Shown: positions 1-6,996 of the stretch, one piece after another
How the letters are laid out: every line of letters starts with the position of its first letter
How positions within the stretch are numbered: the stretch's first letter is position 1
NCBI RefSeq assembly: GCF_005217525.1
Contig: NZ_PNXQ01000013.1
Coordinates: 92,055 to 128,032 of the forward strand
Reading direction: 5' to 3'
DNA from: Paenibacillus terrae
Lineage (GTDB): Bacteria > Bacillota > Bacilli > Paenibacillales > Paenibacillaceae
Length of the DNA: 35,978 nt
Made by a program: the position numbers and the translations under genes
Notes under the pieces: model-generated
The model's input: only the letters and a program-made list of their open reading frames with translations
Databases searched by the model: none
What the model was told of the DNA's origin: nothing

Positions 1-1
1 G

Positions 2-394
2 CTGGATCGGGTTGGCGAGGGACGTACTGAATATTTGTATGCCTGGAAGAAGCTGCTGGACGCAGGTATTCCATGTGCTGGCGGCAGTGACGCGCCGATT
101 GAGCCTTTGGACCCTTTTCTCGGTATGCATGCCGCTGTGACCCGCACCAAGCCGGGAGAGACGCATGAGGGGTATCTTCCCGATGAAAAGCTGGACATTC
201 ACGAAGCTATTTATCTGTTTACCCTCGGAAGTGCAGTGGCTGCGGGAGAAGCGGATGAACGGGGTTCGCTGGCTGTCGGGAAAGCCGCTGATTTTACGGT
301 TATTGACCGGGATTTATCGGAGCGTCCAGAGGCTTTGCTTGACGTTAAAGTACGTATGACTGTTGTGAACGGAATCGTTGCGTACCGGGCATAG
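2..394 (+). CDS. YtcJ-like amidohydrolase, C-terminal part (5' end outside window)
   Basis: The frame is open from base 2 to a TAG at 392-394, so this is the last 130 residues of a protein whose start lies upstream. The segment GGSDAPIEPLDPF resembles the metal-site Asp region (SD) near the end of the amidohydrolase beta-barrel, and the tail (GKAADFTVIDRDL, then VKVRMTVVNGIVAY) is the usual closing beta-sandwich of YtcJ/AepA-type metal-dependent hydrolases. Substrate cannot be told. A hairpin with flanking A/T runs follows 20 bases later, so the gene ends its transcript here. Family call is good; exact enzyme is unknown. Confidence 0.8.
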   Translation: MDRVGEGRTEYLYAWKKLLDAGIPCAGGSDAPIEPLDPFLGMHAAVTRTKPGETHEGYLPDEKLDIHEAIYLFTLGSAVAAGEADERGSLAVGKAADFTVIDRDLSERPEALLDVKVRMTVVNGIVAYRA

Positions 395-414
395 ACGGAA
401 ATAGGGATTTGTGC

Positions 415-466
415 AAAAAACCTTCAACCTCACGCTAAAAGTGGAGTTGAAGGTTTCTTGGCTTTT
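415..466. terminator. Bidirectional rho-independent terminator
   Basis: CCTTCAAC (421-428) pairs with GTTGAAGG (446-453), with an A run before and a T-rich run after. It sits between two convergent genes (amidohydrolase and SLH-GH18 protein) and can serve both. Confidence 0.75.
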
Positions 467-2087
467 ACAAACCACGCTGTGCGAAACGGTCTGCATTTTT
501 CACACTGGACCATAGATCAGAGCTTGCCCCGCCCGGATACCAGTAGGCGAAGCCTGCGACTCCTTTATCCTGTCCCAAACGGTATTTACGGGTGAAGGAT
601 CGCCCTTCCTCCAGCCATAGCTTATGAAGCTGAGTATCCTTGTAGGAAACGGTGTACTGCTGAATATCCTCATGCCAGACCGGTTTGGAGGTGGAACGGG
701 ATACAAGCTGATTTTGCTCAATCAGTGAAATATCCGACGAAGCGACCGATTGACCACTCGCATTGAGGGTCCAGTTCCGTGTGAATAAAGGCAATGCCAA
801 TATCGCTTTATCCGGGTCGGTGGTTAGTAGAAAGCGCCGTACGCTCTCACGGAGCCACGGTAATGAGGATACGGAGCCGGGGGTCGAGCTGCCTCCCCAA
901 TGTTCGTCATATCCCATCAGAATCAAATAGTCTGCCGCAGCGCCAAGCTGCTTATAGTCAAAGGCGGCTGTCCAGTCTGTACCGTAATCAGGAGATACGC
1001 AGATCGCCAGCACAGCATTCAGGCTTTTTAACTTGGCTTTTAATTGTTGGATGAACAGCGTGAGCTGGGTACGATCCTGCCCATCCACATTTTCAAAATC
1101 AATTACAAGCCCATCCAGATGATGTGTAGATACGGCATTCGCAAGCTGAGTTATGGTTTTGTTCCGTAAAACATCACTGGACAGGATTTGGTGCGTCATC
1201 GTTAGATTCGAACGGTTGCCTACCATCGCCCAGACTTTTTTTTGATGCTGTTTGGACCAGGTGAGGAGCGAGGTGTTTGTAAGATCGCTAATATTACCCG
1301 TTTCGTTTAGAAAAAACCAGCGCGGTGATAGGGTGTTGATGTTAGATTGAAGCACTGAGCTTTCAAACTGTTGAACGCTCTGATCATATTGCCAGCCTAG
1401 TCGGATGGAAGATGCTGTGGACGCTGTTTTGGAGGCATGCTGTGTTGAATACGTCAGTAGCCGTTCCAGAAGTGCTGCTGTTTCTTCGCGGGTCAGGGAA
1501 GATGTCGGGCGAAATTGGTTGTCTTCCCCTTTCATAAAGCCGTAACGGTTCACGGTGGTTACAGCTTCAAGAGCCCAATCTGCAATCTGGTCGGCGTCTG
1601 TAAAAGTGGAAACCGCTGCTCCTGATCCCGTCGAGCGTATGAGGCGCGCGATCATCAAGGCTGCTTCTTGCCGGGTTACAGGGCTGTTGGGTTGAAACGT
1701 GGCGGACGTTCCGCCCTGCACCACGTCAAGCTGGGAGGCTGCTTCAATCCATCCGTAGTACCAGGCTTGTTTGGATACATCCCGATAGGAGGAGACAGAT
1801 GCTTGTACAGGCTCCAGACCGAGTGTGCGATCCAGCGCGGTAACCCATTCGGCTCTTGTAACCGCCTTTTTGGGAGAAAAGTAGCCGGGTTGTGTACCTG
1901 CCAAAATTCCTTTGGCGTGCAGAGAAGTGATAGATTGATAAGCATAGCTGTCTGAAATATCCTTAAACGCTGTGCCAACCGCGGTTGCGGGAACGGTTAA
2001 ACATGAAGCGAATGTAGTTATTATCGTCATGGCGGCAGTCGCCAACAGAGTAAGTTTGGTTAGCAAGCGTGATCGTATGGGGCTCAT
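465..2087 (-). CDS. SLH-domain glycoside hydrolase family 18 protein (YaaH/SleL-like catalytic domain)
   Basis: 540 aa. A signal peptide (about residues 1-36, basic start then a hydrophobic stretch) is followed by three S-layer homology repeats (about 40-215) with the usual TRAE-like motifs (VTRAEWV, VTRQEAA, LTREETA). The rest is a GH18 TIM barrel. The catalytic motif reads DGLVIDFENV, which fits the sporulation/cortex-lytic YaaH-SleL branch: the acid Glu and the preceding Asp are present, and the middle Asp of the chitinase DxxDxDxE motif is Val. Probably anchored to secondary cell-wall polymer and acting on peptidoglycan or related glycans. Start ATG at 2087 has a weak AAGG-type ribosome site. 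A 15-bp perfect palindrome lies 34 bases upstream. Confidence 0.88.
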   Translation of the reverse strand: MSPIRSRLLTKLTLLATAAMTIITTFASCLTVPATAVGTAFKDISDSYAYQSITSLHAKGILAGTQPGYFSPKKAVTRAEWVTALDRTLGLEPVQASVSSYRDVSKQAWYYGWIEAASQLDVVQGGTSATFQPNSPVTRQEAALMIARLIRSTGSGAAVSTFTDADQIADWALEAVTTVNRYGFMKGEDNQFRPTSSLTREETAALLERLLTYSTQHASKTASTASSIRLGWQYDQSVQQFESSVLQSNINTLSPRWFFLNETGNISDLTNTSLLTWSKQHQKKVWAMVGNRSNLTMTHQILSSDVLRNKTITQLANAVSTHHLDGLVIDFENVDGQDRTQLTLFIQQLKAKLKSLNAVLAICVSPDYGTDWTAAFDYKQLGAAADYLILMGYDEHWGGSSTPGSVSSLPWLRESVRRFLLTTDPDKAILALPLFTRNWTLNASGQSVASSDISLIEQNQLVSRSTSKPVWHEDIQQYTVSYKDTQLHKLWLEEGRSFTRKYRLGQDKGVAGFAYWYPGGASSDLWSSVKNADRFAQRGL

Positions 2088-2120
2088 ACACTATAACCTT
2101 CTTTTTATGATAGATTGTCA

Positions 2121-2135
2121 GACGAATCATTCGTC
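2121..2135. promoter_or_regulatory. 15-bp perfect palindrome upstream of the SLH-GH18 gene
   Basis: GACGAATCATTCGTC is a 7-1-7 perfect inverted repeat in the leader/promoter of the minus-strand GH18 gene. It has the shape of a dimeric regulator's operator; no known consensus was recognised. Confidence 0.4.
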
Positions 2136-2194
2136 ACATGACGACTAATACTATCAAAAATAGTAAAGTTATTCATTGCTAAATTGTTGGAAAA

Positions 2195-2228
2195 CGCAAA
2201 AAAGCCCTTACCTGTAGAGGCAAGGAGC
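2195..2228 (-). terminator. Rho-independent terminator of degV
   Basis: On the minus strand CCTTGCCT/AGGTAAGG (one G-T pair) forms a stem with a 4-base loop followed by a run of six T. It starts 13 bases past the degV stop codon. Confidence 0.75.
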
Positions 2229-2241
2229 TTCACATTCGAAA

Positions 2242-3093
2242 CTATTCTTTTTTGGCATACATTATACCAATCGTCTGTGGACCACAATGACTGGAAATCA
2301 CACAACCGGCTGTTGTCAGCAGCACCTCTTGCGCTCCCGTCTCTTCCTGTAAACGGGCTTGCAGCATCAGCGCATCTTCCTCAGCCAAAGCATGTACGAC
2401 AATAATGATATCGTTATCCATATGTCCCCGCTGGTTCAGGGCATTTTGCAGCATCTGATCCAGCGCCTTTTCACGTTTGCCACGTACTTTGTACGCAGGT
2501 GTCATTTTTCCGTCTATTACTTTGATCACCGGACGAATTTTGAGCAGACTACCGATCAGATTTTGCATCCCTGAGCATCTTCCGCCCTTGTACAGATACT
2601 CAAGCGTATCAATCACGAATTCCGTGTCGATCAGGGGGCGGGTTCTCGTCAACATGTCCACAATCTGTTCCATTGTACTGTCGTTGGCTGCGGCGCGTGC
2701 GGCCTTCATCACGAGCATGCCAAAGCCGCACGACAGATTCAGGGAATCAAAGACGGTAACACGACCTTTCGGGAACTCAGAAGCAGCGAGCAGCGCATTT
2801 TGATAGGTTGAGGACAGCTCGGAAGACAGACTGATATATAAAATGTCGTCCCCTTGTTCTATGTAGGGAGCAAAGGCTTGAATAAAGTCCGATGGAGAAG
2901 GTGCGGCGGTTCGCGGCAAATGTCCCTCACGACTTACGCGCTGAAATAACTGCTCTGGCTGGATGTCCACGCCATCCCGTAATGATTCATCCCCAAACAC
3001 CGTATACAATGGTACAATGCCAATCTCGTACTGTTCGCGCCATTGGACTGGGATATCACTGGTACTGTCCGCAAAAATTTTGATTTTGTTCAT
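2242..3093 (-). CDS. DegV family fatty acid-binding protein
   Basis: 283 aa, normal DegV length. The N-terminus IKIFADSTSDIP is the family's DSTSDI signature; RTAAPSPSDF follows at about residue 60 (the TSQPS-type motif), and ISLSSELSSTYQNA and the GGRCSG segment are also typical. Proteins of this family bind a long-chain fatty acid between two domains; the FakB paralogues deliver it to the kinase FakA. No fakA lies next to it, so the partner is not shown by context. ATG at 3093 is preceded by a GAGAGG site 9 bases away. It stands alone with its own terminator. Confidence 0.92.
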   Translation of the reverse strand: MNKIKIFADSTSDIPVQWREQYEIGIVPLYTVFGDESLRDGVDIQPEQLFQRVSREGHLPRTAAPSPSDFIQAFAPYIEQGDDILYISLSSELSSTYQNALLAASEFPKGRVTVFDSLNLSCGFGMLVMKAARAAANDSTMEQIVDMLTRTRPLIDTEFVIDTLEYLYKGGRCSGMQNLIGSLLKIRPVIKVIDGKMTPAYKVRGKREKALDQMLQNALNQRGHMDNDIIIVVHALAEEDALMLQARLQEETGAQEVLLTTAGCVISSHCGPQTIGIMYAKKE

Positions 3094-3125
3094 ACATTGA
3101 ATCCTCTCTGTGTGATGCGGAGAAA

Positions 3126-3599
3126 TTATAAGGATTGCACAGAGGAAGGATAGATATCCGCTGTGTTACTCGGAACGGCAAGACCCATGGCCAGAAGTGC
3201 AATGAAGCCCAGAATAATGAACGCATTAATGATTAACCCTGCAATGGCAAATGCTTTCTTACGGTTCTTCAACGCAATTCCTATAATGCCGACCACAAGC
3301 CCGGCGCAATTCAATAACAGACTGCCTAAAAATACAAAAGGAAGCAGGACGGTTCCCGTTTGTTGCAGAACAACTTCCGGGTTCAGGGTTTGGTATTGGC
3401 TGAAATGAGCCAACAGATTAATGACCATAACAGCCAGAATGATATACCCGATCAGGCTGACGAGCGACATAATAAAAGAAGCAATACCGGGACCGGAATG
3501 CTTAAGCTTGACTGGAGGCTGGAAGACGGGAGCTTCTGAAAAAACAGGATGCTCCTCAGACGCAACAGGCTTTTGCAGATTAGGATCTTGGTTACTCAT
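3126..3599 (-). CDS. DUF4190-like small membrane protein
   Basis: 157 aa from the ATG at 3599, which has AAGGAG 7 bases upstream; an in-frame ATG further out (3656) has no such site. The first 45 residues are polar and Pro-rich (PVFSEAPVFQPPVKLKHSG). Two or three hydrophobic segments follow, the first starting GIASFIMSLVSLIGYIIL and the later ones containing GLVVGIIGIALKNRKKAFAIAG. This layout (GxAs/f-xxlGivsl, then a G-rich helix and NRxKGxAIaG) is that of DUF4190 proteins. Function unknown. Confidence 0.7.
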   Translation of the reverse strand: MSNQDPNLQKPVASEEHPVFSEAPVFQPPVKLKHSGPGIASFIMSLVSLIGYIILAVMVINLLAHFSQYQTLNPEVVLQQTGTVLLPFVFLGSLLLNCAGLVVGIIGIALKNRKKAFAIAGLIINAFIILGFIALLAMGLAVPSNTADIYPSSVQSL

Positions 3600-3818
3600 C
3601 TTTTCAACTCCTTGAACATTATCCGAACAGGTACTAATTTTCCACAAAATGAACAAAAAAGCAAGGGACCTTACACATTACCCTCCAAAAGACAGGGTTT
3701 AATCATGGAATTCTGTAGGGTTTAAATTTAAATGGAGTGGCTGGCAAACTTCATGTGGATTCGATAAAATAAGGAGATAGCTTGGATGAGAGTATAAGAT
3801 GAAAAGGAGTACACAAAC

Positions 3819-4202
3819 ATGCAACGCAGATGGATAATTGTAGGATCTATAATGATGCTGCTGGCGGTAGCTATTGGAGCGTTCGGGGCTCATATTGTGA
3901 AAACACGGATCGACGCAGATGCTTTGGCTGTGTATGAAACTGGTGTGAAATATCATATGATTCACGCTGTCGGTTTGCTGATCATTGCATTGGCTGCGGG
4001 ACAGTGGGGAGCGTCGGCTCGCTTAAAATGGGCAGCGCGTTTGCTTTTTATGGGAATCATTTTGTTTTCTGGCAGCTTGTATGTGCTGAGCTTGACCGGG
4101 ATTCGTGTGCTAGGTGCCATTACCCCGCTGGGGGGCGTATGTTTTATCGCAGGTTGGCTTTTGCTGGCATTAGCTGCCTGGGGTTTAAAGAAAGAGGATT
4201 AA
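3819..4202 (+). CDS. ywdK: DUF423 (YwdK-like) inner-membrane protein
   Basis: 127 aa with four predicted membrane helices. The GAFGAHIVKTRIDADALAVYETGVKYHMIHAVGLL region matches the conserved GAfGAHglk...lavyetgvrYqmyHaLgLl block of DUF423/YwdK, and GSLYVLSLTGIRVLGAITPLGG is its second conserved block. Function is unknown in the family. An AAAAGGAG site lies 7 bases before the ATG. A strong hairpin follows. Confidence 0.88.
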   Translation: MQRRWIIVGSIMMLLAVAIGAFGAHIVKTRIDADALAVYETGVKYHMIHAVGLLIIALAAGQWGASARLKWAARLLFMGIILFSGSLYVLSLTGIRVLGAITPLGGVCFIAGWLLLALAAWGLKKED

Positions 4203-4224
4203 TTTAACTTTCCAGATCATATCA

Positions 4225-4280
4225 CAAAAAAGAGAATCGCTTGGAAAGACATAACGTTTTTCCGGCGGTTCTCTTTTTGC
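4225..4280. terminator. Bidirectional terminator between ywdK and a convergent gene
   Basis: An A run plus GAGAATCGC (4232-4240) pairs with GCGGTTCTC (4265-4273, one G-T pair) followed by TTTTT. It lies between the two convergent stop codons. Confidence 0.75.
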
Positions 4281-4311
4281 GTGTTTATTTCATGCTGTAA
4301 GGACTTTACAT

Positions 4312-4860
4312 TTACGATGTGATTTCATCGATTTCATTCATTTTAAAGGAGTATACTTGCTTCTCATCTACATGGTACACACTCAGTAAGTTATTCTCAT
4401 GATCCAAATTAAGGATGCGACATGGGATGCTTCGTTGTCCGCCATAGCGATTTACGATTAGCCGTACAAGCGTATTATCATGTATATAGCGTTTAATCCA
4501 ATCATGGGTGCTAAGTTCTTGTTGTGTTGCAGGCTTCGGCTGTACGTGGGATTGTTTGATCTCTTGAACGACAGGTGGCTTGTTCATAGCCGCGTCTAAT
4601 TTTTTTTTGGAGAACTTCTCCGCAAGCTTAGCGGCAGCGTCAGATGAGCCGTTAGCGGCTGACTGTTTTTTTAGATACAGTGCAGCTTCGATTAAATTAC
4701 CAAGTTCGATACCGGACTGAATCCGGCTATCCGCAATTTGTTCGTTTTGGCTCAAGAGGTTAAGCAGGAACTGAAGGGCCTCTACATTGGAACGACCTTT
4801 AACTAATACATCTACATTAAATAAATAACTGGCTTCGTCTTGATTTGATTCTTTTTTCAT
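4312..4860 (-). CDS. Hypothetical protein, helical N-terminus plus small beta-rich C-terminal domain
   Basis: 182 aa, not recognised. ATG at 4860 has GGAGG 4 bases upstream. Residues 1-90 are predicted helical and charged (NVEALQFLLNLLSQNEQIAD, then a Lys/Ala-rich stretch). A polar linker (PPVVQEIKQSHVQPKPATQQE) leads to about 65 C-terminal residues starting near STHDWIKRYI that alternate strands and turns (VRLIVNRYGGQRSIPCRILN, LLSVYHVDEKQVYSFKMNEI). That pattern resembles WYL or Sm-like small barrels that bind nucleic acid or nucleotides, but this is a look-alike judgement only. No signal peptide or membrane segment. It stands alone. Confidence 0.7.
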   Translation of the reverse strand: MKKESNQDEASYLFNVDVLVKGRSNVEALQFLLNLLSQNEQIADSRIQSGIELGNLIEAALYLKKQSAANGSSDAAAKLAEKFSKKKLDAAMNKPPVVQEIKQSHVQPKPATQQELSTHDWIKRYIHDNTLVRLIVNRYGGQRSIPCRILNLDHENNLLSVYHVDEKQVYSFKMNEIDEITS

Positions 4861-5257
4861 ACATCCTCCAGCCCAAGCCCTGGGTAATTAGTCTTTTATA
4901 GTACATATCAATATATCATTAAAACGTAATCTGTCATAGTACCTTAGGCCCTGTTATGGAGATTAACAAAATAGGCCCTGTCTAAACTTATATTGATGGT
5001 GTGTCCATAGGAACCCACACTAACATGCAAATATTTCAAAATATATCCAGGGTAAATCATGGGTAGTACTTGCTTGAACATTACACAGATATGCTTAACT
5101 TGCTGATCCTGGCGGATGGAATATGTAAATCCCGCATATGGCTATGCATTACGATCGAAGTTGTGACCGATCCTATACATATACATATACAGAGAATAAA
5201 TGAGACTGAGGTTGAAATCAAGCGGTTTAAATTTTAAATATTTTCATTATGCATCTT
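4861..5257. other. Intergenic region with a decayed short coding repeat
   Basis: 397 bases without an intact gene. AGGCCCTGT occurs twice (4946-4954 and 4973-4981). Bases 5001-5056 are similar without gaps (41 of 56) to 17742-17797 upstream of yunC. A short TATACA repeat lies near 5173-5192. No clear promoter or hairpin was found. Confidence 0.6.
5001..5056 (+). repeat. Decayed copy A of a short coding-like repeat
   Basis: In the frame that keeps register with copy B it reads V-C-P-stop-E-P-T-L-T-C-K-Y-F-K-I-Y-P-G-stop, against Y-P-Q-V-S-T-L-T-R-K-Y-C-I-K-Y-P-G-stop in copy B. Both end on a stop codon at the same place (TAA here, TGA there), and several differences fall on third codon positions. 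Here CAG has become TAG, so this copy is broken. Confidence 0.5.
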
Positions 5258-5773
5258 TCAACGCGGATTTAATTTCACCTGCGAGCCCTTGCCGCCTGTC
5301 TGGATTCCGGTTTCCTTCATTCCGGCTTCTTTCAGATCGACCAATAGTCGCTCTAACACCGCTTTGGCAGCGGCAGCTTCCTTCGCTCCAGACGATTTTA
5401 CGACCAATTGCACCGGCTTGCCGGAGCGCAGATGTTTGTCTGCTTGGCGCAGCTTTGTATCATAATCATGCTCCTCGATATGAGCAGTGAAGCGAAGCTC
5501 CTTGACCTTTTCCTTACTGCTCTTTCCAGTCATGTTGCCACCGCTCGCCTTACGTGTTCCGGTTTCCTTCTGCGCGAGCGCTTTTCCCTTGCCCTTAGCT
5601 ACTAGGCTGCATGGCGGAGGACTGCTCATCAGTGATGTACAGACCAGATCCATTTCTTTGGATCGGGCCATAGCCAAGGCTTCCTCTCTCGAGACGATAC
5701 CGATCTTCTCACCGTTGAGTCCAGTGAGCATGACTTCGGAAGCCTTTATTTGCTCGTTGATTAATACTGCCAC
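5258..5773 (-). CDS. Divergent translation initiation factor IF-3 paralogue
   Basis: 171 aa, normal IF-3 length. The N-domain starts LINEQIKASEVMLTGLNGEKIGIVSREEALAMA, as in IF-3 (INE.IRA.EVRLIG.nGeqlGi). The C-domain keeps KELRFTAHIEEHDYDTKLRQADKHLRSGKPVQL. The linker is degenerate: the usual KPPVCRLMDYGKF reads SPPPCSLVAKGKG and is followed by a Lys/Gly-rich insert. The C-terminal half is poorer in the family's Arg residues. Start is GTG at 5773 with AGGGAGG 10 bases upstream. The usual partners rpmI and rplT are absent, so this is probably a second, specialised copy and not the housekeeping infC. It may act as an alternative 30S-binding factor; that is inference. Confidence 0.85.
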   Translation of the reverse strand: MAVLINEQIKASEVMLTGLNGEKIGIVSREEALAMARSKEMDLVCTSLMSSPPPCSLVAKGKGKALAQKETGTRKASGGNMTGKSSKEKVKELRFTAHIEEHDYDTKLRQADKHLRSGKPVQLVVKSSGAKEAAAAKAVLERLLVDLKEAGMKETGIQTGGKGSQVKLNPR

Positions 5774-5911
5774 GTAAATGAAACCTCCCTTAGAACAATG
5801 ATAAAACTATCATATACGGAACCCGTTTGCGATTCAATTTAGAATTCCGGGTAGCGGGAAGGTGGAGCTTTCCAATGAGACCTAGCCACTTTTCTTTGGT
5901 ACAATACTTTG

Positions 5912-5938
5912 TTGACAAAAATAATCAACCCTTATACT
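5912..5938 (+). promoter_or_regulatory. Sigma-A promoter of the siderophore uptake operon
   Basis: TTGACA (5912-5917) and TATACT (5933-5938) are separated by 15 bases, slightly short. The Fur box lies just downstream of the -10. Confidence 0.65.
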
Positions 5939-5946
5939 CTTTTACT

Positions 5947-5965
5947 GATAATGATTATCATTTTC
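5947..5965. promoter_or_regulatory. Fur box
   Basis: GATAATGATTATCATTTTC matches 17 of 19 positions of the classical Fur consensus. It covers the expected transcription start, so iron-loaded Fur should block the operon. Confidence 0.88.
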
Positions 5966-6000
5966 TGTTTAAACATATACGTACAGGGGGAATGAAAGAA

Positions 6001-6996
6001 ATGAAAAAGATGTTGAATGGTCTATTATTGATTATGGTTTTTGCAATTGTATTGGCGGGCTGCGGATCGGTAGGGGATAGCTCGAAGCCTGAAACCAGTT
6101 CCGGGCCTGAGCAGACAACCAAAGCGGTCAGATCGGTTACGGTTAAAGACGATCACGGGGAAGTCAAGCTGGACAAGCCAGCGGAACGTGTCGTTGTTCT
6201 GGAGTGGGCGTTTACCGAAGACCTGATCGCGCTAGGCGTGCAGCCTGTTGGTAATGCGGACAACGAAAACTACAGGCTGTGGATAACGCCGGAGGCGAAA
6301 CTGGCTGATTCGGTCACTGATATCGGTACACGGGGCGAACCGAATTTGGAAGCGATTGCGGCGCTCAAGCCGGACCTTATTATCTCAAACACAGGCAATA
6401 ATGCAGCGATTTACGAACAGCTTAAGGGAATTGCACCAACGCTAGAATACGATTTTTTCAAGGGAAAAGGTTATGATTATGATCGCATGGTTGAAATCTT
6501 TAAGCAGATCGCTGTGGCTACTGGAAAAACGGAGCAGGCTGATAAAGTCTTAAATGACCTTGACCAGCATTATATGGAAGCAAAGACTACATTGAAAAAA
6601 GCGGATAAAGCAGACTTCCACTATGTGCTGACTCAGGCTTTCACAGTTCAAAATGCCGCCACCCTACGAATGTTCGAGGATAACTCGCTTGTAGTAGAAA
6701 CGCTTGCGAAAATCGGTATGGTGAATGACTGGAAGTCGGACAAAACCGAGAAATATGGATTCAGCACTGTTGGCATCGAGGCTCTTCCTGCGGTACAGGA
6801 CACCCATTTTATCTACATTACGCAGAAGACGGACGATGTATTCGGAGCCGCGATGAAGAACAATTCAGTCTGGAAAGAACTGAATTTCGTCAAAGAAAAA
6901 CGGACCTATCCACTGGACGGAACAACGTGGACATTCGGCGGCCCAATCTCATCTAAAGTGCTGGTTGACCAGGTGGTGGGTGTTCTGACGAAATGA
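6001..6996 (+). CDS. Iron-siderophore ABC transporter substrate-binding lipoprotein
   Basis: 331 aa from the ATG at 6001; GGGGG lies 10 bases upstream, and an ATG at 5992 is too close to it. A lipoprotein signal ends in LAGC (Cys21). The body is a FecB/FhuD-type helical-backbone binding protein: AERVVVLEWAFTEDLIALG near the start, then GTRGEPNLEAIAALKPDLII, and a tail WTFGGPISSKVLVDQVV. It should capture a ferric siderophore outside the membrane and hand it to the permease whose ATG overlaps its stop codon by 4 bases. Controlled by the Fur box upstream. The siderophore is not predictable; the sequence looks closest to the ferric-citrate/hydroxamate type. Confidence 0.92.
   Translation: MKKMLNGLLLIMVFAIVLAGCGSVGDSSKPETSSGPEQTTKAVRSVTVKDDHGEVKLDKPAERVVVLEWAFTEDLIALGVQPVGNADNENYRLWITPEAKLADSVTDIGTRGEPNLEAIAALKPDLIISNTGNNAAIYEQLKGIAPTLEYDFFKGKGYDYDRMVEIFKQIAVATGKTEQADKVLNDLDQHYMEAKTTLKKADKADFHYVLTQAFTVQNAATLRMFEDNSLVVETLAKIGMVNDWKSDKTEKYGFSTVGIEALPAVQDTHFIYITQKTDDVFGAAMKNNSVWKELNFVKEKRTYPLDGTTWTFGGPISSKVLVDQVVGVLTK

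Noticed and set aside
5173..5192. TATACA microsatellite as a phase-variable promoter
   Set aside because: Only about three units and no gene start on the plus strand follows it.
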